Shown one piece after another: positions 46,318 through 58,219 of a DNA stretch of 64,000 bases. A program made the translations under genes and the position numbers. The stretch comes from Notospermus geniculatus (lineage: Eukaryota; Nemertea; Pilidiophora; Heteronemertea; Lineidae). The stretch lies in assembly GCA_002633025.1 (NCBI GenBank), contig NMRB01000682.1:234806-298805 (forward strand). Direction: 5' to 3'. Numbering within the stretch: position 1 is the first letter of the stretch; the number at the start of each line of letters is the position of its first letter. The notes beneath the pieces are model-generated. The model was not told where the DNA came from. It saw only the letters and a program-made list of their open reading frames with translations, and searched no databases.

Positions 46318-46457
46318 ATTGAAAAGCTCTTTCCAATGAAGACCTTTATTGATAGGAATTGGTACTTAATAGCTTTCCAATGAAGACCATTATTGATAGG
46401 TATTGGTACTTAATAGCTTTCCGATGAAGACCTTTATTGATAGGTATTGGTACTTTA
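46318..46457 (+). repeat. Tandem repeat, about 51 bp x 3 (last partial)
   Basis: TCCAATGAAGACCTTTATTG then ATAGG(A/T)ATTGGTACTTAATAG recurs three times. Confidence 0.9.
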
Positions 46458-46987
46458 ATTCAGTCATAAAAAATTCAAAAGTTGACCAGACGAACCTTGG
46501 CATTGGATGGGTTAATCTGTTTACTTCAGAAATATTCGTGATTTACTCCGAGTGCCACCACTCTCATTGGTTATCATCAACACTTTTCAAGGCAAATGAA
46601 ATACAAAAACCAAGGCCAGCAACACTTCCACCTCAGCACCTAACGACCGCACAGCCACATGCTTCAATTTGTCAGAAACTGCATTGAGAAAGCGGGAAAT
46701 TCCTGGCATATACTTATTCAAAAATCTGCGTAAAAAACACACATCTTTATGACTTTCACCGATCGATATCTTGAAATAGATTTCATCCTTCGAAATTGAC
46801 TTTGAGCTTTATCTTTGTAAGACAACGTTGGAGTGGGCGAGGATTACCTCGCCTTTGACCCTGAATAATCGATTGTTTGTCTTTGATGACGAAGCAGGGT
46901 GACTTAAGGGATTTCGATGGATCTTGAAAGATGCGTCACAAAGAGGACAATGAACCCGAGGGCTTGCTGCCATGTGATTCGCTCGGT
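46458..46987. other. Gene-free stretch
   Basis: No supported feature. Confidence 0.3.
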
Positions 46988-47386
46988 AGACATTCAGACA
47001 TTTTGGTTCCCGAAGCCACCGCTAGGGCTAGAAGGCTTCGGCACTGGCTGCCATATTTGCGGCATAAAAGTTGTCGCGGATCTATTTATAGATCATGATG
47101 TTGACGTCACGGGTTATTTTTAGAATGGGGTGCCCGTAGTCACGTGGGTGCTAAATGTAATCGAACATGCCGAATCGCGCGGAGGGCAACACCGAGGAAG
47201 TTTCTTGATTAGAATGTTTGTGTGTGTTGCAGATCTGTAACAAAACCTCAAAATCATCGCCGGGGGAGAATGAAATTTTACGGGACAATGGACTCCTACA
47301 ATGACGTCAGCAATAAAATGGCAGTCAGTGCCGAAGCCTTCTCGCCCTAGCGGTGGCTTCGGGAACCAAAATGACATTCAAACGCC
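46988..47386. mobile_element. TIR element (CGAAGCCACCGCTAGGGC arms)
   Basis: About 65-bp arms: ATTTTGGTTCCCGAAGCC...GGCTTCGGCACTG at the left and its complement at 47318-47380. Roughly 400 bp. Both arms read as FWFPKPPLG in opposite directions, an effect of the inverted repeat and not a gene. Confidence 0.8.
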
Positions 47387-47954
47387 GATGACATCATACA
47401 AAACTGGTAAGCGACTTCTTGGTGATGTTCGCCAGGTGTGAAGCGGTCCGAAACGGCGTTTTTTAGGATGTGGTTGCAGGGTCGGAGATGACACGTACTT
47501 ACAAAGATAGCAACAATTGCTGCGGTCAAAAATCGACTAAGTGCAATGTACGAGATGGTTAATCCATCGTGTCCGTCCTGATACAACATTACCGATAGGT
47601 GTGAACCTCATTACTGTCTAATAGCGAGATGCGAGTATGTCCTTGCGCGGTGATGGACCCTTAACAATTGCTCGCAGCGTCCGTTTTTGCACCGTACGTA
47701 ACAGCGTAATGGACGCTATTAGGACAGTGTCAATACAACCAGCACTGGACACGAAGGCAAGGCAATGAGAACGGGACTAAAACATTGTCAGAACATGCAC
47801 GTTCATAAAATGTACCGGTGATAGCCTAGGTGTTGAGGTTGCATAACTTGGCCAACTTTTTATTGAAAAGTGTCCCTTTTGCGATGGCTCAGAATTCGAT
47901 CGAAGCCAAGCATTATTGGCTGGCGCTGGAAAGTATGAAAGAGGCCATCTCGAG
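47387..47954. other. Gene-free stretch
   Basis: No supported feature. Confidence 0.3.
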
Positions 47955-48122
47955 CTACTCATGTTCCTCACTTGGATGGGGTCTTTTACTTGCCCTTGCA
48001 GGCACCACGGCTTACTCTCCCATGCGACGGGTGTGATAAGACAGGGGTGATGAATCCCATTTGGCCAGGCTGGATTCGAACCCAGACCTGCCACTGGCTT
48101 AGTGGACGTGATAATAGGCTGC
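47955..48122 (-). repeat. tRNA-derived SINE, copy 2
   Basis: On the minus strand: GGCAGGTCTGGGTTCGAATC has a perfect B box (GGTTCGAATCC), followed by GCCTGGCCAAATGGGATTC and ending GTGAGGAACATGAG. Same family as 40500-40672. Confidence 0.78.
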
Positions 48123-48249
48123 CTGGGTTCCTCTCCTCCTGCGTTGGCTCAGAATCAACCGCTTACCATTCTTCAATTACTCTTCAGGAAAATTCACCAG
48201 CGAGATATAAAAATATATTATAAAACGGCCGTCTGAGTGCTTGGTAATA

Positions 48250-48400
48250 GGGAGGTTTAGAAATCAAACGACAAACGTGAACTTAACGCCAACGTTAGCC
48301 TATTTTCATACTACAGATTAGCCGGATTTTATATAACATTATTTACAAAAATAACGTCGGCGTTAACGTTTACGTTTATCATTTGATTTCTTAACCTCCC
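48250..48400. mobile_element. MITE family E, copy 2
   Basis: TA, GGGAGGTTTAGAAATC ... GATTTCTTAACCTCCC, TA. Arms AAACGACAAACGTGAAC and AACGCCAACGTTA match the 39531 copy, with a diverged centre. Confidence 0.85.
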
Positions 48401-49074
48401 TAAAGAATGAGACATTTCGAACTGAGGATAGAATAGCTCACAATGTACTCTACCCATAATACCATTATCTCCTTTCTCTGTGAACAAATCTAGAAGACAG
48501 CTCTCCCTGCCAACAGAAACCGGTTGCTTTGACTAAGAGCGATTTCAGTTATTAGATTCCAGTCGCCACTGTGATACATTTCACTTGGCATTGATCCCGA
48601 CATTTCCGGCCTCTCCTCAACCAAATTGCATTTAGACACGTCATGAGCCACCTTATTTATCTTCGTCCCCAGCGGCCGAAGAAATGGGTATCGGCATTAA
48701 TTTGATGGCTATTTGAAAGCCTGGAGACGAGGTCCGCCTATCCTTAGGTACCCTGTTTACCCTTTTAGTACAAGACGGCCATTTTTATTACCGACAGGTT
48801 GGTCAGACTTCAGACGAGGTGAACAGGTGAGAGATGATGTACACCAGGTACATGTAATTAAATTGCAGATGAATGCCGGCATTAAAAATGCAGATATATG
48901 GCCATTAAAAATACTATGTACAGCTAGCTGTACATTCAAATTTCGCTAAAGATTAGCATCTGAGATTAGACACAGTAGGGACCAATGGGGTCCAGTGGTA
49001 TTTTTGGTATGAAATTTGCCAAACTATCTAGATTAGTAGAGAATTGCTTCCCATACGTGAACTTTCTCGGCACT
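48401..49074. other. Gene-free stretch
   Basis: No supported feature. Confidence 0.3.
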
Positions 49075-49190
49075 TCTGGAAGTTAGCAAATACTTTCACT
49101 TAAGATTTGCACAGCAATGGCCAATGTAAATGTATTATTACAAACGTGAAGTAAAAGCATTTGCTAGCTTTTATAAATATCACCCATGAT
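49075..49190. mobile_element. MITE family F, partial or diverged copy
   Basis: The AAGTAAAAGCATTTGCTAG half and CAAATACTTTCACTT half match family F copies at 49707 and 53297, but the outer ends are degraded. Confidence 0.5.
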
Positions 49191-49310
49191 CTTCTGTTGA
49201 AGATTTATAGAAGCCTTCGAAATGAATTGGAAAATGTTTAGAAGAACTTTCTTTGTTTGCTTGATAGGAACAATCTTTCTTCAAATATTTTTCAATCCAT
49301 ACATAGAATG
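49191..49310 (-). repeat. Dispersed repeat, family G, copy 1
   Basis: On the minus strand ATTGAAAAATATTTGAAGAA followed by GATTGTTCCT and CCAATTCATTTCGAAGGC matches 59660-59760 on the plus strand. Short and of unknown class. Confidence 0.5.
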
Positions 49311-49706
49311 CAAGGAAAATTTTACAGAAGGTGACATCTGCTGGATTTGGGAAAAGATGAGTTGAGGAACAGGATAACGCAACCCGTACGAATGGAAAGG
49401 CCCGCGATGGACCACAGGCTAAATTACATTTTGCCTGTCTTCGAGATGCCTTGGGTAAAAACACCAATAATGCGAATAAAAACCTCTGAATCCATCCCCG
49501 CAGTCCGAAGCATCTCGATATTAGCAATATAACGAATAAGCTGTACTCATTGAGAAGTCATGCATGTCTGCGCTTGTCAACAACAGCCTTTGATTCGGTT
49601 CAGCCCAACTTGATTGGCGCTGTGTGTTCCATAGAGATACAAAACCTTCCTTCATGGAAATTTCATATTGTGAGCCTTACAAGGAAGAGAGTCTGAACTA
49701 TCTTGG

Positions 49707-49815
49707 GTCATATGAATAAAGACTAGTAAATGCGTTTACTTTAATTTTGCAATACAAATGCACTATGCAGTGCTCTACAAGTAAAAGCATGTGCTAGTGT
49801 TTATTCAGATGGCCC
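49707..49815. mobile_element. MITE family F (GGGTCATATGAATAAAGACTAG ends), copy 1
   Basis: About 109 bp; GGTCATATGAATAAAGAC and TGTTTATTCAGATGGCCC form the ends, with inner arms AAATGCGTTTACTT / AAGTAAAAGCATGT. Confidence 0.75.
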
Positions 49816-50475
49816 CATACTGCAAAGAGCGACTTCGAGTTTCTGTACAAAAGTCTGTGTATATTTTTGAGCCAGCTCTATCAATTCAGGAACTTTGCTT
49901 CTTTTAATTCTGTGATTAAATCTATACAATAAAAGGCAAAGTGCGATTCTTTGTCCGCTATGCACTGAAAACCGTTGGTATTTAGTGCATAACGGTCATG
50001 TTCAACGGATAGGGTATCACTCACAGATGGTTTTGCACAAAAAATAAGTGCAACTTTTGGCCTGCAGAGTGTGGTTTTAAGGCATTTTTCTTTATGGGAA
50101 CTTCCCAAGTTTATTTAAAGCTGAAGGGGAATTCCAGTGACCTACTTATTATAAACAGCGGCTGATAAGCAGATACATGGTACATAGGACTCATGTGAGC
50201 CTACTGGAGTATACCGTGAATCCGGGTCATCTTCGCTTCAACAAATAGTATCGTATTTAGTCATTCATTATCAGTTTTCACACTAGGCCTACCATTCCCG
50301 TGAATCTGAACCCAGTGCCGGATCCAGGATTGACAGAGAAAGGGGTGTAGCTCGACGGAGGGGTGCGCACCCATTTGACAATATCTGATGCATTTCCCTG
50401 GCATCTCAGAGCAAAATACTCAGTGTCACATGGGGACGGTATCAGGAGGACACTTTCACTTTGGACATTTGCCCC
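49816..50475. other. Gene-free stretch
   Basis: No supported feature. Confidence 0.3.
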
Positions 50476-50944
50476 NNNNNNNNNNNNNNNNNNNNNNNNN
50501 NNNNNNNNNNNNNNNNNNNNNNNNNNNNNNNNNNNNNNNNNNNNNNNNNNNNNNNNNNNNNNNNNNNNNNNNNNNNNNNNNNNNNNNNNNNNNNNNNNNN
50601 NNNNNNNNNNNNNNNNNNNNNNNNNNNNNNNNNNNNNNNNNNNNNNNNNNNNNNNNNNNNNNNNNNNNNNNNNNNNNNNNNNNNNNNNNNNNNNNNNNNN
50701 NNNNNNNNNNNNNNNNNNNNNNNNNNNNNNNNNNNNNNNNNNNNNNNNNNNNNNNNNNNNNNNNNNNNNNNNNNNNNNNNNNNNNNNNNNNNNNNNNNNN
50801 NNNNNNNNNNNNNNNNNNNNNNNNNNNNNNNNNNNNNNNNNNNNNNNNNNNNNNNNNNNNNNNNNNNNNNNNNNNNNNNNNNNNNNNNNNNNNNNNNNNN
50901 NNNNNNNNNNNNNNNNNNNNNNNNNNNNNNNNNNNNNNNNNNNN
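50476..50944. other. Assembly gap (469 N)
   Basis: Run of Ns. Flanks are G- or C-rich repetitive words (GGGGCAAATATCTGGGGG, GACATTTGCCCC), suggesting a simple repeat collapsed here. Frames drawn across it are not genes. Confidence 0.99.
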
Positions 50945-51416
50945 GGGGCAATATATGGGGATAAATGTCCGGGGGGGGCAACTCTAGGGGCAAATATCTG
51001 GGGGAAAATGTCCTTTAATTGGCACCACCCCTACCCGTCCGGGGCCCTTCACCGGTCATTTGTGTGGTCCATACCGTGATTGTTTTCCACTGAAAAACTA
51101 CATGTATACTAAAAGCCATAATAGTCATAAAATTTCTACAGTATGTCTTTGGCATCTACTTCATGGCGGCATCCTTACTCCCTATGGTCACACCTTTGCC
51201 CGTCCGTAGGACGGGTACTTTGCTAGTAATATAATATATATTGTAAGTTACCACTTGGGGCGGTTAACACTTCGACTTTGTTTTGTTTTGTTTTACCACA
51301 ACCTCGTTGATTAATTGTCATTTTGATCTACAAGCGCAATACATGTAATTGTATCCTTGATGAGCTACCTTTTTTCATGAAAATGTCTAGTATTCAATCG
51401 TACACGACTTATAATA

Positions 51417-51638
51417 GGGAGGTTAAGATAACGTTCCGAGTCCCGACTCCGACTCTAGAGGACTCTTTTTTTGGGAACTACGTCATCACATACAACGCGG
51501 TTTTCCAAAGCAATGGTGTTTACTCATTCAGGAGAACGAATAGACCCCGCCTGGGTGGTAAATTTATCTCCGACTCCCACTCCGAGGTGCTAAAATTCGG
51601 ATTTTTCAAGTCGGAGTCGGACCAGATCTTAACCTCTC
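51417..51638. mobile_element. TA-flanked TIR element (GGGAGGTTAAGAT ends)
   Basis: TA, GGGAGGTTAAGAT ... ATCTTAACCTCTC, TA, 222 bp. Ends are like MITE family E, but the interior (CCGACTCCGACTC / GAGTCGGACC arms) is different, so the same transposase may mobilise both. Confidence 0.8.
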
Positions 51639-52520
51639 TATTAGTATTATCCACCAGCTTAATTCCCACCACGTGTAAATGTCCCATTTCATGCGCTGGT
51701 CCACATCGTCATGTAAAAAGGCATTGTCTTCTGACCAGTTCTCGATGGATTTAATTAGCCACCGACTTTTTTCTAGCAACCATCCAAGTTTGAGAAAAAA
51801 CAGTGCATCTGCAAATTGTTGTATACTGTATTACTGAATCCCCAATAACCCGGGATGGAAACTGTTGTTTTATTCATTTGATACCTCAGAGATGTAGGAC
51901 CTTCGGGCGCGCGGCGTGGTGGCCGCATTCCATCACCTATCCTGCATACTGCAGATGCCAAAGTCCGCCAGAGCACCCTTCTGGACAGTATATTACATTT
52001 TCATTTCGACTGTTATTGGATTCCAAAACTTTTCAAATCGATGGCCATTCCCGATGGCTATGAATCAAAGAATGGTGGAACATCTAAAAGCTTCCTGTCT
52101 GGCGTTGACTGGCCGCGGTTTTCACTTCATTCGAGGGATCAGAGGCCAGAGCTGGTGAGTTTGGACTGGGGGCGACGAACTCGTTGTCTACGTCAGCAAT
52201 ACTCGTGCTCGGCAAACAGTGACGAGACAATCTGGTGGAAAACGGCGGGTTGGGCTGAGCTCATTAGCTTGCTCAATATGAAGCTGTTTAATGCAGCTGT
52301 AGCATGCATTCAGTATTCATATGACGTTCACTGCAGTATCTGACAGTATCATTACACAATGCGTTAATCGTTTTAAAAACAAGGACTTGGCGCAGATAAT
52401 TTTATCATAATATTGAGAAAAAAACGATGTTACTAAATGCTGAAACAGTCCAAGATACAGAAAAGCACAAAATTGACACACAAAATGATAATAAGCAAGA
52501 AGTCAATCTCCAGAATTCAC
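51639..52520. other. Gene-free stretch
   Basis: No supported feature. Confidence 0.3.
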
Positions 52521-52800
52521 GAATTTTCGACCCCAACCGGGGTCTTTTTCAAGTGGAACTTGTGTTTACAATCTGAAACTCTAGAAAAGACTGAGCTGAA
52601 ACCCAAATGTAGAACTAACACCTGTGAAGACAGGGTGGGTGAGCAATTAAGGAAAGAATAGTGTCCAAGCACCACAAATGGTTGCTGGACCTAATTAAGA
52701 GAGTGGATGTAATTAAGGAAAGAAAAGTGTCCAAGCCCCACGGATGGTTGCTGGACCTAATAAAGGGAGTGGATGTAATTAAGGAGAAACTGATTTAGCT
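52521..52800 (+). repeat. CGACCCCAACCGGGGTC stem plus 65-bp tandem repeat
   Basis: The stem at 52528 is followed by units of about 65 bp (ATTAAGGAAAGAA, GTGTCCAAGC, GGTTGCTGGACCTAAT, GTGGATGTA) at about 52646, 52711 and a partial one at 52775. The combination suggests a retroelement end with a variable tandem tail; class uncertain. Confidence 0.6.
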
Positions 52801-53296
52801 GAAAGAAAAGAGTTTAATAAATATGACATGTGTAATACATAACAAGCACAAAGCGAAAAGATGCACGAAGGTCAACACAAAGTAAAAGAAAATAAAAGGA
52901 AGTCAACTTCCAGATTTGTAGGAAAAAACCAGAATGGATAATGCAAATCACTGAGCAATGAGAAGAATAGGGCGAGGAGGAATAGAGCAAAGGGGGGGGA
53001 GGGAAAAACAAGGCCTAGACCAGAAGGGGAGCCACGTGCCCACCACAACTGGAAAACCTAAAACGAAATAGGCCTACCAGGGGGAGGGAGCGAGAAGAAC
53101 ACGAATGCTGAAATGCTGAAACAGTAGTATCAACTAATTCGGAGATCTGCGCAATAGGCAGTTTTCTAATCTGCCGCTTAGGCCTTCATCAACTCTTAGT
53201 CATCTCTTTTGAGCACAAACTCCCCATCCGCCCTCAGTTGTTCAGTTGACCCCCCCCCCTCCTTCAGAACACTTTTCCGTATGGACCCCGTTTTAG

Positions 53297-53412
53297 GACA
53301 ATGGTCATATGAATAAAGACTAGGCTGCCAAATGCTTTTACTTGGATTTTGCAATACAAATGCACAAGGCAACGCTGTAAATCTGAAGTAAAATCATTAG
53401 CCAATTTTTATT
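53297..53412. mobile_element. MITE family F, copy 2
   Basis: GGTCATATGAATAAAGACTAG ... TTTTATTCATAACACC with inner TTTTACTT / AAGTAAAA arms, as at 49707. Confidence 0.7.
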
Positions 53413-53718
53413 CATAACACCAAAAATCGTATCTATTTTTGATAACACCCAATATCTAAACGTCTTTATGTTACTTTGATCAGACTATAACGCACTGCTA
53501 ATCAGCTGACTAAAAAGATGCATCCCCTAACCGACATATCCGCCAATAGAACGAAAAATCAAAGATATTTCTATGAATTCCATCACTTCCTACGCAATCT
53601 GTGCTCACTGACGTCACTTCCGGCGCGGCCGGAAGTATTCATACAGACGGGTGGGATTTTCTTCCAATTCGTCATGGCTCTATTGATCCGAATGTAATCA
53701 AACGATCTGTTCTGATGA

Positions 53719-54060
53719 TCATTGACACGAGATCTCGTGCGTCGGAGAACAAATCTCGTGAGAAGAATGTTCCTTTCCGCCCCGCAGCGTAGCTTTTTGA
53801 TTAATGTATCTCGCGTGCGAACGTTCAGTCACCGACATCTCCGACGCTGTTCTTGCCTCTGGAGTTATGAGTTTTGTTGCATGTAATAATGCATTAATTT
53901 CATCTGAGGCTAATTCTTTGGGTTCATTGTCGGCTTGTTTATGCGGTGCTATTTTAACGGGGTGGTAATTAGAAATTTTTGCTCCGAAATTAACTTTGAA
54001 ATCGTGAGTCAAGGTCGCCCTGAACTTGATGAAACGCGTTAAATGAAATTGCAACAACAT
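53719..54060 (-). CDS. Unrecognised ORF, 113 aa, low confidence
   Basis: ATG at 54060, stop at 53719. The peptide starts MLLQFHLTRFIKFRATL and is then hydrophilic, with no signal peptide, membrane span or known motif. No splice evidence; could be chance. Confidence 0.2.
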   Translation of the reverse strand: MLLQFHLTRFIKFRATLTHDFKVNFGAKISNYHPVKIAPHKQADNEPKELASDEINALLHATKLITPEARTASEMSVTERSHARYINQKATLRGGKEHSSHEICSPTHEISCQ

Positions 54061-54220
54061 CAGGCCAGAAGGAATGCAGGGAATACAGGCGATAACAGCA
54101 GAGGACTATGATGATACATGACTATTATATCTGTTACACTGCCGTGGAGACGGCACCAGTAATTTTACAACGTTAAACTCGCTCACAAAAGTGTGATTCC
54201 TTGTCTTATTGCTTGAATTA

Positions 54221-54476
54221 AGGGAGTACATGAAAAAAATAAAAGTGGAAAATAAGAAGTGAGAAATTTTGGAATTTTGCGCGAATTTTTCAGTTTCTCA
54301 AATTGGGAGAAAATTTTTCCCATTTTGAGAAATTTTCTTAAAATGACATGACATTTTGTCTGATTTTTCGGGCAATATTTCTCAAAACGGGAACAAATTT
54401 TCTCCCAACTTAAATTGAAAAATTCGCGCAAAATGTCAAAATTTCCCACTTATTTTCCACTTTTGTTTCTTGTAGT
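54221..54476. mobile_element. MITE family A, copy 2
   Basis: Starts TA then AGGGAGTACATG; arms AAAAGTGGAAAATAAG and TTTTGCGCGAATTTTT with their complements. The right terminus is decayed. Confidence 0.75.
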
Positions 54477-54485
54477 AGAGTAAAT

Positions 54486-54944
54486 CTAAATACATGTATT
54501 GACATCGGACATTGGTTTTGCGCCTGTCGTCCATTCACGTGATCGGCAGAAAGCAGCCGATAAAATATATAGTTCCCGATCTCCGCTTATGATAACGGCC
54601 GTAGCAGCATCAGGGACTTCACTTTGTATTAAAATGTAAGACAATGTACGTACATTTTCCATATCATCCATGTGTACATCTCCATGTCTGCGCAAATTAT
54701 CCGTATCAACGCGCCCGATTTCTGCATTTGACACGTCAGATTGAGTTGTATGTAAATGTTCATTCAGGTGTGAGTCAACAAAGTAAAGTGACAAGACCAT
54801 CATTTCCTGCCTCTGTATACCTTCAGCACAGGTATACATATTGCTACTGGCCGCCGTTAACCCGTCCATACTACATGCGACGCAGCTCATTGCGACCGTG
54901 TCGTCGAGGACGGCGACATGCAGATGATTTGTCGTACGACCCAT
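54486..54944 (-). CDS. Unrecognised single-exon ORF, 152 aa
   Basis: ATG at 54944 (the longer frame begins with a GTG inside the neighbouring MITE and is not used), stop at 54486. It begins MGRTTNHLHVAVLDD, contains five cysteines, is acidic overall, and includes AATAVIISGDRELYIL. It fills the space between two MITE family A copies almost exactly. Base composition is more balanced than the flanks, which favours coding. No family recognised, no introns, no promoter seen. Confidence 0.35.
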   Translation of the reverse strand: MGRTTNHLHVAVLDDTVAMSCVACSMDGLTAASSNMYTCAEGIQRQEMMVLSLYFVDSHLNEHLHTTQSDVSNAEIGRVDTDNLRRHGDVHMDDMENVRTLSYILIQSEVPDAATAVIISGDRELYILSAAFCRSREWTTGAKPMSDVNTCI

Positions 54945-54959
54945 AGCAAGATATATCCA

Positions 54960-55214
54960 AGGGAGTAAGAAATAAAAGTGGAAAATAAGAAATGGGAAAT
55001 TTGACACTTTTGCGCTAATTTTTCAATTTTTCAAATCGATATAAAACTTTTTTCCCATTTTGAGAAATTTTCTTAGAATGACATAACATTTTGGCAGATT
55101 TTTCGGGCGATATTTCAAAAACTAGAAAAAAAACATCCCAATTTGAGAAATTGAAAAATTAGCGCAAACGAACATTTTCCACTTCTTATTTTCCACTTTT
55201 ATTTCCTACTCCCT
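54960..55214. mobile_element. MITE family A, copy 3
   Basis: AGGGAGTAAGAAATAAAAG ... TTTCCTACTCCCT, 255 bp, same arms as the other copies, but the TA flanks are not both present. Confidence 0.78.
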
Positions 55215-56660
55215 TCCCCTTGGGCTATGACTAGGCACCGTTTCCTTCGAATGTTATCAGTCAATTCTATATATTTCTTAATATTTTTGTGCGGCCGTAA
55301 TGGTCACCAGGCATATTAACAGATTTTTGGAGGGGGGATCTGTTGTGACTCATGTCCTCTCACCCCTAGCATCAACAGCGAAGGAAGGAGGAGTCTATAG
55401 TTGGCTATAACCAGTATCTCGCCTCTTCCGAACTCTCAGGTCTTGGGCGGGGCGGGTTTGCTCTCATCCTTGTGGTTGCTTCCCTTCGCTGAAGATCGTG
55501 GCGTCACCTACTAATCATTGCCTGAACATCAGTAAACTCTCGTACAGTTCGAGCGCACGGACAGGCGAGGTGTCAGAATCTGTTGATTTTGGCTTAGGAC
55601 TGGTGGACTACTGTTTCAGTTGCTGATGCTGATTGCACTTCAGCTGCGTCGCAGTAGGCTACAGCGGTAAGGTGATCGAATTCGAAGGCGAAACGGTGAA
55701 GACGCAGCGCCCGATTGTTGGTGTTATTCAATGCCAAGAAATCTTGACACAAGTCACCACAAGTCAAAGACTCAATCCCGGATCTCTCTTGATCAAATGG
55801 CTGTGACCACGTGGTCATTCCCTTGCGACCATCAGATTACTAAATCACCAAGTAATTGGGTTCCCCTTCACAATGACTCTCCTGAATGCAATTAATTTGA
55901 TCAATAGCCGTAGTTTCGAATCACTCAGTTCATTAGACCTGTTTGTTCGAAAGAGAGGATTGAAATGGGATAGTAGCTCTTTCAGTCGAAGAGACATTTT
56001 CGACGAAAACACAAAATCCCAATCTTTATGAGAGGGGGAGGAAAGAAATCTCAAAAAAAGTTGTGTATTTTCACTGAATTGGATGGTCCTGGCGGCATTC
56101 GGTTTTCAAAGGGTGAGGGCAAAACTTCACTTTTTGCCATTTTCACGAGCGGGCGGCTTGTAAACTCCTGTTTGAAACCGCTACCCACGACGTTACGGCT
56201 GCTGAAACTGCTTCAGTTGATGCGATCCTCAAAGAAAAGACGGGTTAGCTGTCCGATTCCCGGGGTCCGATTCCGGGGGTATCTCCGCTGGGAATCTGCT
56301 AGACCACCTTGCAGTCGACATTCGTTGAAGCCTGCTTCAGTGGGCTAGGAATCTGCCGCGAGTATGAATATAGGCCTACTGTGTAAATTACATCGCGTAT
56401 CTTAGCCAATCAGAAAGTGTGTTACGGCGGCGTCGGTTAAACCTGTGATAATGGCTTATGATTGGAGCCCTCCGTCGATCAGCGTCATCCTCTGATGATC
56501 CTTCATTTTTGGCGCCAATCATACCAGTGTTTGCTGGGTGTATACCAACTGAACACTGGGGCCGAGAGTGTAGGCGGCAGGCGACCCCGTCAGGGTTGCC
56601 GTTTCAATCAGCTTTCATCACCTGAATCAAACCTTGGCCGTCGTCAGCATTTCAGGATAT
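55215..56660. other. Gene-free stretch
   Basis: Several frames of up to 106 codons without recognised content. Confidence 0.3.
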
Positions 56661-56668
56661 TGACAAAT

Positions 56669-56737
56669 CTTGGAGGAATTATACAAATATAATTCCTCCA
56701 AGGAATTATACAAATACATGTATAATTCCTCCAAGGA
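56669..56737. repeat. Clustered hairpins (GGAGGAATTATA/TATAATTCCTCC)
   Basis: TTGGAGGAATTATACAAA and TATAATTCCTCCAAGG alternate to form two overlapping palindromes within 70 bp. Confidence 0.8.
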
Positions 56738-58219
56738 CAAACCGATTAGGTCCTTTCGGGACGCGATGTAGTAGGTTTTAATTAAAACTTCGCTAATTAG
56801 TGACAGGTATATCAGTAGTATCAATCCGATTGCAGAAATGAGAATCTTCTATTTCACCTGTGAAACGTTAGCTACATAATTGTTTCATGATAGCTTTGAT
56901 GTTTCCTTTCAAAAGGAGCACGGAATGCGATCTTTGCCGGCGGCTGTTTTGACCGCCGACGTAGAGGGAGCCACCTAGCAGCAGCAATATACGAACTATG
57001 TATACGTAGTAGGCCTACATCGAATCCATTTGCTGACAGTGTAGTTTTATTTCTCCGTGGTGTGGTGTATTTCACAAATAGCTATTCAGTGGCGTCAGCT
57101 TGTCAGTCCTGCAGTCCATCTGTTCAACTATGCCCGACGTTTTGTAACCGTAATAGCTATAGAGACTCCAAATTTCATCTGAATGTAGCCCTGGGTGAAC
57201 TCTCTCTCCTCAGAAACAAAAAATGAATGCAATTTGACCTCTATTAGGCGCACCAGGGCCAGGGCCCAGGGCTTTGCGTAGAATGAAATACCGCAATATC
57301 TTAGCCCCTATGATAAATTAGGCCGGCAAAAATAGACAAAATAGACAAAAAATAGACAAGTGGTGGTATAGATAGGTTGATATTTTCCAGGGCAGTTGAA
57401 AGGGATGTAAAATGTCAGATTTGTCAACCAGGGGGCGCTATTCAACAAAAAACAGGGGTATTTGAATTTCCCACACTAATTTCTGACGTCATTGCCATTG
57501 GGATTCTGCACTTCACATTCAACCGGCTGGATTGAAGGAGTAGGCCTATGGCAGAACTAAACAATGAAACGCCATGTATAAAGTTCATTTTACATCCTAT
57601 ACACCTAACTAGACACAGTGATATTATTGGGAGTTTCGAGAGTTGATCGCGTGCTCTGCCCTCGGCAGTAAGTCTCGTCACTGATGACGTCACAGACCTG
57701 TGGTCGTCTGTCGTATCGCGTGAGAATGAAGAAGGACTAATTGGCATACCGGTAGGCGGTACCGTAAACTTCCACTCTATCTCGACAACCACTGCTGACC
57801 TATGCTCATGAAACCTCTGCCAATTGTCATCAAGTATCCAAAACACACACACTTCCCCGTATTAATTAAAGTTAATGTCTGCAAAGATGATTTTCACTTG
57901 CCAATTTCTTCGTTGATCTGGGCAAACTATTTTTTTATAGATTGTTGTTAGGGGATTCGCCGTGTTACGCCAATTCCAGGACTGCCGTGAATATTGCCGA
58001 AGACACGTCCGGCGAAAGTGCGATGCCTCCAGTGCTGGCATGTTCCAATTGAAAAGATGAGTTGCAGAATAGAATTAGGTGTAGGCCTAGGTCAAACTCA
58101 AAGTCAAATAAGAAGAATGGCAATGATGATTTTATAGGCTAGCCCCCTAAATTATTCACCATGGTCATAGATGATCGTATGAAGAAAGGTGTCTAGTCCT
58201 ACGTCTCTCTCGATTCACT
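56738..58219. other. Gene-free stretch with a short tandem repeat
   Basis: AAAATAGACA is repeated about three times near 57329-57360. A minus-strand frame at 57442-57852 has no recognised content. Confidence 0.3.

Noticed and set aside
46917-47377. Two opposite frames both containing FWFPKPPLG
   Set aside because: Mirror readings of one inverted repeat.
48040-48100. A functional tRNA gene on the minus strand
   Set aside because: Only the B-box arm is tRNA-like; no closed acceptor stem or anticodon arm could be drawn, and the sequence matches a second copy as a SINE.
50363-51079. Long open frames across the 50476-50944 gap
   Set aside because: Same reason: Ns only, with low-complexity flanks.
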